A stretch of 45,872 nt of DNA from positions 1-45,872 of the forward strand of contig JBAXGN010000042.1 in NCBI GenBank assembly GCA_037139415.1, written 5' to 3'. The notes under the pieces were generated by a model. That model was given only the letters and a program-made list of their open reading frames with translations. It was not told the origin of the DNA and ran no database searches. Within the stretch, counting starts at the first letter, position 1; every line of letters begins with the position of its first letter. Of the stretch, positions 19,173 through 27,160 are shown piece after piece. Source of the DNA: Verrucomicrobiota bacterium. GTDB taxonomy: Bacteria > Verrucomicrobiota > Verrucomicrobiia > Limisphaerales > Fontisphaeraceae. Both the position numbers and the translations under genes were made by a program.

Positions 19173-21221
19173 ATGATTACATCGTCTAAAACCACCGGTT
19201 ACGCCGTCTGGGCATGGACCATCTGCTTGTCGAGCGGATGGATTATGGCGGCGGATACCCTGCGGCTGAAGCCTGGAGTTCCCGTGGTGGTTGCCCCGTC
19301 CGAACCCGGCCCTGTGCTGCGCGCGGCGGAGGATCTGCGCCGGGATTTGCAATGGGTTTTGAATGCTCCCTCCCCCCGCTTGGACCGTCCGCCTGCTGAT
19401 CCGAACCTCCCGGCGATTGTGATCACGTCCCAGTCGGCGGATTCGTCCGTGCGCGGTGCTGAGGCACATGCGGTCTCTGTGCAGGGGCAACGCGTGGTGC
19501 TGCAAGGCGCGGATATGCGCGGCGCGATTTACGCCATTTACAGCTTCAGCGACCTTTTCCTGGATATGCCGCCGTGGTGGTTTTGGGCAGGTTGGAAACC
19601 AAAACCGCGCCGCTTCGTAGAGGTGGCGGCGGACACCGATCTGCACTGGAAATCGCCGCAGGTGAAATGGCGCGCTTGGTTTCCCAACGATACCGATCTC
19701 CTTTCGCCTTGGATGAAGAATGATTATGAGACCCGATGGAACCTTATGGTTGAAACCATGCTTCGCTTGAAATTAAACATGATAGATATTGGCGAATTGT
19801 TTGATGATAGCATCCGCAAGGTCCGCATTCCGCGGGATCGTGGCCTGGCAATCACGACCACCCACCTCGCTCCCTTCGGCGCAACGTTGAAAAATTGGGG
19901 CAAATACTGGAGTGCCCAGGGTCAATCCGTGCCCCCTCCGCTAACGCTGGCCAACGTTAGCGGTCTGGAACAGTTTTGGGAGCATCATATTCGCATTGTG
20001 CAAAAGGAAAAACTGGAAATGTTATGGATGATTGGTTTTAGGGGAGATGGGGACAAAGGTTTTTACAAGACTTTTGCCGATGCGCCTGCCGATGATGCCG
20101 GTCGCGCCAAAAACATCCAGAATATGATGCAGCGGCAAGTGACGCTCTTAAAGAAGGTCACCGGTGAGGCACATCCGGCCATGCGCACGGTTTTATATGA
20201 TGAATGTTCGGATTATGTGGCGTCCGGCCTGCTTCATCCACCCGATGAACCCAGTTTGATCTGGAACTTCGTGGCTGCGCGGCGCGACCATTTTCCTGCC
20301 GCTGACTTGCGTCAGTACCGCGCTCCTGCGGAACGGTTGTTAGGGTACTATTTCAACATCCAGTTTACCAGCACGGGATCGCATTTGGCGGATGGCGAAG
20401 GACCTTGGAAGATGGAGAAAAACCATCGAATAGTGCTCGAATCCGGTTCCAACTTCGTTTTCTCGGTCGTCAACTCGGGTAACACCCGTGAGTTTTCCCT
20501 CACTTTACAGGCGCACGCCAGGATGATGTGGGATTTCAACCGCTATGATTCCAGCAAATTCGTGGAGGAATTTTGCCAGCGTTATTGGGAGCCGGAGCAC
20601 GGCGCGCGGGTAGCCAAGCTTTACCGGGATTATTTTGAGGCGTACTGGCAACAGCGCAAGGCGGACCTTCCCGACTTTCCCCGGCAATATATTTTCCAGG
20701 ATCTCCGCATCGCGCGTGCCACTCGCGAACTCATGACGGCCGCCCGCTTGGGCCAAGTGTCCGATGCCCTGCTCGATGACCGTGGTATGGGTTATTTCCG
20801 AATCGTGCCAACTGATAACGGAACGACCTCGAAGCTCGACGCGGTGATATCCGGCAACACACGCGCAGCGGAACAGTTTGCCGTTGTGGCGGACCAGTGC
20901 GCAGCCCTCTCACCGCAACTCGCCCCTCAAGGCCGGACCTTTTTCGACCAGAGTCTGCGCGTGCAAGCCTCGTTCATGGCGGCGGCATCCCGGTGTCTGG
21001 TAGCCGTCGCGCAGGGGTTCAAAGTGAAGTCGGACCAGGCGGCTTTTGAAAAATGGATGCGCCAGGCAGAGGCGGAGGCCAAGGCCATGCAGGCAGCCTT
21101 GCAAACTGCGGCCACCGGCCCCTTTACAGACTGGTATGTGGGAGAGAAAGTATTCGGGCTGAAAGAAACCCAGGACATGATCGCCCGACGGACGCAAGGG
21201 TCCATCAAGCCCGCGCGGTAG
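19173..21221 (+). CDS. GH115-type alpha-glucuronidase
   Basis: 682 residues with a signal peptide ending IMAADT. Order: an N-terminal alpha/beta domain ending DMRGAIYAIYSFSD, then the family signature region PPWWFWAG followed by VKWRAWFPND, then the barrel (MLRLKLNMIDIGELF; GLAITTTHLAPFG; MIGFRGDGD; YDECSDYV) and helical C-terminal parts. In GH115 enzymes the corresponding signatures are PWYWWADVP, a FINDED-type stretch and MRGDGD. The family removes alpha-1,2-linked (4-O-methyl)glucuronic acid from xylan or arabinogalactan side chains. It is shorter than most characterised members, so the last domain may be missing. It forms part of the same-strand cluster, 99 bases after the esterase. Confidence 0.8.
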   Translation: MITSSKTTGYAVWAWTICLSSGWIMAADTLRLKPGVPVVVAPSEPGPVLRAAEDLRRDLQWVLNAPSPRLDRPPADPNLPAIVITSQSADSSVRGAEAHAVSVQGQRVVLQGADMRGAIYAIYSFSDLFLDMPPWWFWAGWKPKPRRFVEVAADTDLHWKSPQVKWRAWFPNDTDLLSPWMKNDYETRWNLMVETMLRLKLNMIDIGELFDDSIRKVRIPRDRGLAITTTHLAPFGATLKNWGKYWSAQGQSVPPPLTLANVSGLEQFWEHHIRIVQKEKLEMLWMIGFRGDGDKGFYKTFADAPADDAGRAKNIQNMMQRQVTLLKKVTGEAHPAMRTVLYDECSDYVASGLLHPPDEPSLIWNFVAARRDHFPAADLRQYRAPAERLLGYYFNIQFTSTGSHLADGEGPWKMEKNHRIVLESGSNFVFSVVNSGNTREFSLTLQAHARMMWDFNRYDSSKFVEEFCQRYWEPEHGARVAKLYRDYFEAYWQQRKADLPDFPRQYIFQDLRIARATRELMTAARLGQVSDALLDDRGMGYFRIVPTDNGTTSKLDAVISGNTRAAEQFAVVADQCAALSPQLAPQGRTFFDQSLRVQASFMAAASRCLVAVAQGFKVKSDQAAFEKWMRQAEAEAKAMQAALQTAATGPFTDWYVGEKVFGLKETQDMIARRTQGSIKPAR

Positions 21222-21340
21222 TTTCAGCCGTTCCCTTGGTAAGGTGCACCAAAGTTATATCAGGGATAAGCGCAACATCAGCGAAAATGCACCAATATTT
21301 TGAACTTGTTGGCGGTTGACGGAAAGATACCATTGCCACA

Positions 21341-22612
21341 ATGAGACCTTCAAACCGGCTGGTGGTAATGATAACGACTGCGGCATTGGCAATCGTGGTT
21401 CAGGCGGCATCTCCAAACCAAGGGGATTGGCCGGAATTTCGTGGCCCCACGGGCCAGGGCATTTCGGCAGCGAAGAATCTTCCCGTAGAATGGTCCGCGT
21501 CGAAGAACGTCGCATGGAAGCAGGCGATTCCCGGGCTGGGCTGGTCGTCTCCCGTCGTCCAGCGGGGACAAGTCTTTCTCACCACCGCAATCGTTGGCAC
21601 CAACGGCGGACCATCGTTACACGCGCTGTGCCTGGATGCTGTCACGGGACGGTTGCTGTGGAATACCGAGATTTTCAAATCCACCGAGACTCAGGCAAAA
21701 CCCATGAATGGCAAGAACAGCCATGCCAGCCCGACGCCGGTGCTGGAAAGTGACCGCCTATATGTTCATTTTGGCCATAACGGCACCGCCTGCCTTGATG
21801 TTACCGGTAAAATCATTTGGCGCATGAATAGCCTGAGTTACCCCCCGACGCATGGTAACGGCGGTTCGCCTATCCTGGTGGACAATAAATTGGTCTATAA
21901 TGCCGACGCAACTTCCGCCCCCTTTATCGCGGCATTGGATAAAGCAACCGGGAAAGTCCTCTGGAAGGTGAACCGCGAGACCCTGGCTAATAACAAGTTT
22001 TCATTTTGCACGCCGCTCCTCATCACGGTGAATAGTCAACCGCAAATCATCAGTCCGGGCAGCGGTGCGGTCTCAGCCCTCGACCCAAAGGATGGCCACG
22101 AAATCTGGCGCGTTCGCTATGGCCAGGGGTATTCAGTGGTTCCACGCCCCGTGTTTGGTCAGGGACTGGTTTTCATCGGCACCGGCTTCAACCGCGCGGA
22201 CATCCTGGCCATCCGTCCCGATGGCCATGGCGATGTGACGGACACGCATTTGGCCTGGCGTACCACGAAGGGAGCGCCGCTGACCCCCTCAATGCTGCTG
22301 GTTGGTGAAGAACTCTACGCGGTCTCGGATGACGGACTGGCAAGTTGCTTCGAGGCCAAAACCGGCAAGGTTCATTGGCAGGAACGCCTGGGTGGAAAAT
22401 ACTCGGCATCGCTCCTGGCGGCGGATGGCCGTATCTACCTGCAAAATGAGAGCGGCACCGGCACGGTCCTCAAGCTGGGCAAAACGTTCACGACGCTGGC
22501 CACCAATTCCCTGGCGGAACGGTCGCTAGCCTCGTATGCGGTGGCGGACGGTACCTTGTTCATCCGCACGGCGGAAAACCTTTATCGAATCGCCAATCAG
22601 CCGTCAAAGTAG
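21341..22612 (+). CDS. PQQ-type beta-propeller protein
   Basis: 423 residues with a signal peptide (MITTAALAIVVQAAS). After WPEFRGPTGQG, a start motif common in verrucomicrobial and planctomycetal propeller proteins, come repeats with the pattern L-D-x-x-T-G-K-x-x-W, for example LDKATGKVLWK, LDPKDGHEIWR and EAKTGKVHWQ. These are PQQ-like or BamB-like blades. No dehydrogenase active-site motif is visible, so a cofactor-binding enzyme role is not supported; a structural or binding role is likelier. It lies 119 bases after GH115 and is followed closely by a broken gene. Confidence 0.8.
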   Translation: MRPSNRLVVMITTAALAIVVQAASPNQGDWPEFRGPTGQGISAAKNLPVEWSASKNVAWKQAIPGLGWSSPVVQRGQVFLTTAIVGTNGGPSLHALCLDAVTGRLLWNTEIFKSTETQAKPMNGKNSHASPTPVLESDRLYVHFGHNGTACLDVTGKIIWRMNSLSYPPTHGNGGSPILVDNKLVYNADATSAPFIAALDKATGKVLWKVNRETLANNKFSFCTPLLITVNSQPQIISPGSGAVSALDPKDGHEIWRVRYGQGYSVVPRPVFGQGLVFIGTGFNRADILAIRPDGHGDVTDTHLAWRTTKGAPLTPSMLLVGEELYAVSDDGLASCFEAKTGKVHWQERLGGKYSASLLAADGRIYLQNESGTGTVLKLGKTFTTLATNSLAERSLASYAVADGTLFIRTAENLYRIANQPSK

Positions 22613-22625
22613 GGGGAACCGTGCA

Positions 22626-23923
22626 ATGATGCTTGAAAAAACTCCTCGTTGTTGCCGTGTTGGCGCTTGGTTACTCGCTTCCCTAACACTTCTCCATGCC
22701 GCCGAGGTGCCACCGAATGACGCCGCACAGCGCATGAGCCGTTATAACGTCGTTTGGAACTGCCCGTCCAAAGACGCCAGCGGTGTGATGCCCATCGGCA
22801 ACGGCGATATTGCCGCCGGCGTCTATGCCATCGAGGATGGCGACCTGTATCTGCTACTGGCCAAGAATGATACCTTCAATTACATGGGCGACCTCTACAA
22901 GACCGGACGGATACGGGTCTTGCTCGGACCCAATCCCTTCAAGCAGGGAAAGACCTTTCGTCAGACCCTCGATTTACCGAGCGACTCAATCCAAATCGAA
23001 GCGGATGGAGTCACGCTGCGTATATGGGCGGATGCCAACCACCCGGTCTATCATGTCGAGATCAACTCTTCGCACAAGCTCGTCGTTACGGCCCAACCGG
23101 AATTCTGGAAACGGTTCGACTTTTGCAGTTACAATGTTGCCAACTTCTATAGTCCGACGAGCGCCCTGCCGCCGGGCACCGAGCCTCCCCAGGATGTGCG
23201 TTTGGAACGCGCTGGAAAATTGCTATAGTATTATCCCGTCGGCGACCACAGCGTTTATCCCGACGATCTGAAATTTTACGAAGTCGAGCACATGGCGGCA
23301 AAGTTTGCCGATCCCTTTCGCTTTAACACCTTCGGCAACCTGCTCGAAAGCCCGGCGCTGAGACGGAGCGCTTCGCGGCACGGGAAATACCTTTGATCTC
23401 CGTATTCATGCGCTGACGATGCAGACGCCGAAGGCCGGGACTTGGATCGAGACGATTGAGCGGCATACGGCTCGTCCGGTGGACACGGTCCACGAGTGGG
23501 AGAACCATTGTGCGTGGTGGACGAACTTTTGGGATCGAAGCTGGATTATTGCCTCAGATCGCACGCTGCCGTTGGACGCGCGCGAACGATTCAATGGCGT
23601 ACCATCACTCTCCGGCAGCCGCGAAGAGGAGGATGGTGCGGCGCTGGCCGCGCAGAGCCATAACGTCTTCCGCCTTCTAATGGCCTGCCAGAGTCGCGGG
23701 CGCGTTCAGACCAAGTTCAACGAGGGCCTCTTCACCCGGCAAGCACGACGGTTTTCTGCTGGACACCTTTCCCAGCCTGGCCTTGCGGCTGATTGCCGGC
23801 AACCTACAGCAACAGTTCCCCAATGCGCTCAAGCCCAATATCTGGCAGCACATCGTGGTGGTGTTGGATCACGGCACTTCGCGCCTATATCTGGATGGCC
23901 AGCCGGTGCGGAGCAGTAAGTGA
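22626..23923 (+). pseudogene. Broken DUF5703-type glycoside hydrolase with LamG-like tail
   Basis: The reading frame from the ATG at 22626 has a signal peptide and the start of a DUF5703/GH95-like N-terminal domain (GVMPIGNGDIAAGVY, FRQTLDLPSDS, WADANHPVYHVEI). It meets a TAG at 23226-23228, yet the same frame carries on with family-like sequence (YYPVGDHSVYPDDLKFYEVE). Near 23362 the homology shifts by one base into the frame reading GTGNTFDLRIHALTMQTP. Near 23738 it jumps to a third stretch, in another frame, that is the end of a concanavalin/LamG-type domain (IVVVLDHGTSRLYLDGQPV), closing with TGA at 23921-23923. The normal middle of the enzyme is absent. A stop, a frameshift and a deletion junction together make this a decayed gene. 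Confidence 0.75.
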
Positions 23924-23988
23924 AAATTGCCAGCCCCCTTTGCTTGACGCATCGGAACCCAACCGATACGTTTTTCGTCGTACTCATT

Positions 23989-24702
23989 ATGAAAAATACA
24001 ATGCGTTTAAATCCGAAGTCTCTGGTGAACTCATTCACTTCACTCCTGACTCTGGCTGGCCTCGCCATCGCCCTCACCGTCGCCTCTGGTGTCGCTGCCG
24101 ATCTGGAACCCACGCTGGGTAAAAAAGGAACACTGCTCCTCGAGGAGAAGTTTGACGGCACCGAAGTTCCCAAGACCTGGCGGGCCAACACCGGCAAACT
24201 GCGGGTGGCTGATGGCGCCTTGCATGCCAGCGAAAAGAAATCCGACAGTCATATCGGCGCGTTTCGTTATGCGTTACCCGTGCAGGATTGCGCGGTGCAG
24301 ATTGATTTTCGCTTTGATGGAGGCCGTACCTTCAATCTCGGCTTCGACCCAGCCCCCGGAGAACTGAAAAAGAAGGGTCACCTGTTCTCGCTGACGGTCA
24401 CCGCCAGCCAATGGGGCATCATGGAGCATAACGATAAGGCTGATCCGAATTCAAAAGGGAAAAAACACGCGTCGGGGAAGGTGAATTTTGAAAAGGGAAA
24501 ATGGTACACGTTGCTGCTGGAAACCAAAGGCGAAGAGGTCGTGGTGCAATCCGCCGGCCAGGAAACCATCCGTGCTTCGGCCAAGGATTTCCGCGTCAAG
24601 AAACCCGGCTTGGTATTTCGCGTCGGCGGCGATGACGATCAGGAAATCAGCTTCGACAACGTGAAGGTGTGGGAACTCAAGCGGGCTGCGGGCGATTCCT
24701 AA
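23989..24702 (+). CDS. Secreted concanavalin-like (DUF1080/LamG-type) protein
   Basis: About 237 residues from the ATG at 23989 (MKNTMRLN); an earlier in-frame start at 23920 overlaps the pseudogene tail. A signal peptide ends near VASGVAAD. One beta-sandwich domain follows (LLLEEKFDGTEVPKTW at the start; a central IDFRFDGG strand; EISFDNVKVWEL at the end), the pattern of 3-keto-disaccharide-hydrolase-like or glucanase-like lectin folds. No catalytic residues are assigned. Likely a carbohydrate-binding protein of the cluster. Confidence 0.7.
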   Translation: MKNTMRLNPKSLVNSFTSLLTLAGLAIALTVASGVAADLEPTLGKKGTLLLEEKFDGTEVPKTWRANTGKLRVADGALHASEKKSDSHIGAFRYALPVQDCAVQIDFRFDGGRTFNLGFDPAPGELKKKGHLFSLTVTASQWGIMEHNDKADPNSKGKKHASGKVNFEKGKWYTLLLETKGEEVVVQSAGQETIRASAKDFRVKKPGLVFRVGGDDDQEISFDNVKVWELKRAAGDS

Positions 24703-24764
24703 TCCGGTATTTTCCCTGCTTTGCAAGATAGCTAGGTCCACCCAACAGAGCAAATGTACGCTGT

Positions 24765-25613
24765 ATGAAATATTATCCAATGACTTCCAAAAGCACGTTC
24801 ACATTTGGACGGTTGGTTCCTTCCAAGATCAAATCCACCATCAAACGCTGGTTGTTTTTGATCGCAATTAAAGGGAATCTCTACAAATGCCCCGTATGCG
24901 GCGCTGGTATAAATGCCTTCAATCGTCTGCCAGACTATTTTATAAAAGAGCTGGATGCACACCAATACATGTATTCCATTCTGGCAGAGGAAACCCTGAA
25001 TGTTTTGTCATTTGAGTGTCCCCTCTGCGGCGCGTACGATCGGGATAGACTCTGTGCGATCTACTATGAGGAACTGTTCCGCACCTTGAATCCTGCAAGA
25101 ACCTACCAGTTCATAGAATTTGCCCCGTCACGTTACCTCAAGCAACAGGTGCTAAAATATCCCAACCTAAGGTATCGTTCTGCTGATTTGATCCGAAATG
25201 ATGTGGATAACCAGGTTAACATCGTCCACATGCCAAATTATGCTGATATGTCGATTGACTTCTTCATCTGTTCGCACGTTCTAGAGCACGTTCAGAATGA
25301 CCGGGCTGCCATGAGCGAACTATTTCGCATCCTCAAGCCAGATGGACTGGGGATCATCATGGTTCCCATATTATTGACGCTCAATGAAAACTATGAAAAC
25401 CCCGAACTGACAACGGAAGCGGATCGTTGGCGACATTTTGGACAGCACGATCATGTGCGGATTTACTCAAAAACAGAGTTTGTCAAACGATTATCCGAGG
25501 CAGGATTTAAGGTGTCACAACTGGACGTGAATCACTTTGGCATCTCAGTATTTCAACGGCACGGAATACACCCGCGATCCGTGTTGTATGTGGTGTCAAA
25601 AACCTCGACTTAA
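24765..25613 (+). CDS. Class I SAM-dependent methyltransferase with two CxxC pairs
   Basis: 282 residues, no signal peptide, so cytoplasmic. Two zinc-knuckle-like pairs (YKCPVCG near residue 43 and FECPLCG near 86) precede a methyltransferase type 11 fold: IDFFICSHVLEHVQND at the motif II/III region, then FRILKPDGLGIIMVP. The usual glycine-rich motif I is weak (QFIEFAPSRYL). Similar proteins are found in surface-polysaccharide and glycan clusters, but the acceptor is unknown. Base composition is more AT-rich than the surrounding enzyme genes, and it is the only cytoplasmic non-catabolic gene in the plus-strand cluster, so it may be a later arrival. Confidence 0.75.
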   Translation: MKYYPMTSKSTFTFGRLVPSKIKSTIKRWLFLIAIKGNLYKCPVCGAGINAFNRLPDYFIKELDAHQYMYSILAEETLNVLSFECPLCGAYDRDRLCAIYYEELFRTLNPARTYQFIEFAPSRYLKQQVLKYPNLRYRSADLIRNDVDNQVNIVHMPNYADMSIDFFICSHVLEHVQNDRAAMSELFRILKPDGLGIIMVPILLTLNENYENPELTTEADRWRHFGQHDHVRIYSKTEFVKRLSEAGFKVSQLDVNHFGISVFQRHGIHPRSVLYVVSKTST

Positions 25614-25672
25614 CCATAATGTCTATCACTGAACACTAGACCTTTCGTGTATTTATAAGAAACAATATATAC

Positions 25673-27121
25673 ATGTATAGTTTTTTTATAATTTTTCTAA
25701 GTCATTTCCATAAATTAAGTAACCGGATTGGATTAGTCTGGTGGACTTCTACCGTTATTTTTCTCACTGGAGACCTTCGAGCTGATGCTGCAACTTTACT
25801 TGGCGATGCGATTCTTGAGCCGGAAGCGCTGAATTTTGCGCGCGGCACCTACGGCACCTGCATCAACGGCCAGACCTTTCAGATTGATGCCGTGGCGTCG
25901 TTAAAGGGATGGCAGTATGGAACGTGGTTCGACGCCAAGGGCCGGCTCTGTGTCGGACGGCGGCAATTACCTGTGGGAGTGTGGCAACGCCTGGCATTTG
26001 ATGATTATCGAATCACCCATACGGATGTGCATAATGTTGCCGTGCTGGGCCTGTGTCCTGCTGATGGCACGATACACCTGGCGTTTGATCATCATGGCAG
26101 CCCGTTGCATTATCGCGTGTCGCGTCCCGGTACAATCACGGCACCGGCGCAGGCGGATTGGTCCCCCTCTTTGTTCAGTCCCGTTACCGCGGAACTGGTC
26201 AAGGGCCACGCCTTGAATGCGTTGACGTACCCTGAATTCTTCGCCACGCCCGATGGGCGGCTGCAACTCTACTATCGCATCGGCGGAAGCGGCAACGGCG
26301 ACAGTCATCTGGCGGAATACAACCCTGGCAAGGGCGGCTGGACGGTGAAGGGCGTGTTCGTCAGCAGTAATGGCACCTACGAAGGCAGTCGTGCGCGCAA
26401 TGCGTATCACAACGGCTTTGATTACGGTCCGAAGGGCCGTCTGCACACGACGTGGGTTTGGCGCGAAATGCTCGATAATGGGCAATGGGGGCTGTTGAAT
26501 TGTCATGGGCTGCAGTACGCCTTCAGTGATGACGATGGCCAGACGTGGTATAATAACGCGCTGGAAAAAATCGGGGTGGTTAAACAGGATCCCGTGCATC
26601 TCGAATCCACCAAAATCATGGTCAAACCGTTGGCCTACCGGTGGGGGATCATGAACCAGGTGACCCAAATTGTGGATGGGCGCGACCGTGTTCATGTGGT
26701 GATGTGGCAAAACCCACCCGGAGCGCCCGCTGGTTCCAAGGACATGAATACCTGGCGCTACACCCATTATTGGCGGGATGAAAAAGGCCAATGGCATGAG
26801 CAGCAACTGCCGTTTTTTGGGCGCAAGCCATTCCTGCTGGCCGATGCCGAAGACAACCTGGTGCTCGTCTATACCAAACCAGCCAACCTGGAGTATCATG
26901 GGGCGGATGTCGGCGGGCCATTGCATATTGCCACGGCCTCAGCGAAACGGGAATGGAACGATTGGAACGACGTGTATTCATCCGCAAACTCGTTTGTGGG
27001 GGAACCGCGGGTGGACAAGTATCGCTGGCAGAAGGAGCGGGTATTGTCGGTGTACACCCAGGAAGCACCGTTGAAACCCGGGCAGCCCAGCCGGCTCCAT
27101 GTGCTGGATTTCAAACCGTGA
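25673..27121 (+). CDS. BNR_4-type propeller protein (possible polysaccharide lyase)
   Basis: 482 residues with an N-terminal hydrophobic segment that can act as a signal peptide (WWTSTVIFLTGDLRADA). The body matches the BNR-4 repeat family: an N-terminal YGTWFDAKGRLCVGRR stretch, VHNVAVLGLCPADGTIHLAFDHHG, YRIGGSGNGDSHLAEYN, and Asp-box-like turns (FSDDDGQTWY). Family members include ulvan and rhamnogalacturonan-type lyases (PL24/PL25 style), in which H-N-x and D-H-H-G residues lie near the active site. I cannot tell a lyase from a binding protein by eye. Last gene of the plus-strand block; 39 bases separate its stop from the end of the convergent beta-helix gene. Confidence 0.75.
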   Translation: MYSFFIIFLSHFHKLSNRIGLVWWTSTVIFLTGDLRADAATLLGDAILEPEALNFARGTYGTCINGQTFQIDAVASLKGWQYGTWFDAKGRLCVGRRQLPVGVWQRLAFDDYRITHTDVHNVAVLGLCPADGTIHLAFDHHGSPLHYRVSRPGTITAPAQADWSPSLFSPVTAELVKGHALNALTYPEFFATPDGRLQLYYRIGGSGNGDSHLAEYNPGKGGWTVKGVFVSSNGTYEGSRARNAYHNGFDYGPKGRLHTTWVWREMLDNGQWGLLNCHGLQYAFSDDDGQTWYNNALEKIGVVKQDPVHLESTKIMVKPLAYRWGIMNQVTQIVDGRDRVHVVMWQNPPGAPAGSKDMNTWRYTHYWRDEKGQWHEQQLPFFGRKPFLLADAEDNLVLVYTKPANLEYHGADVGGPLHIATASAKREWNDWNDVYSSANSFVGEPRVDKYRWQKERVLSVYTQEAPLKPGQPSRLHVLDFKP

Positions 27122-27160
27122 ATTCAACCGGGGAAATAACCAGAGACTGCTGGTCTGGTC

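Noticed and set aside
18387-19646. 419-codon minus-strand ORF across the esterase/GH115 junction
   Set aside because: It covers two well-supported plus-strand genes and has no domain signature.
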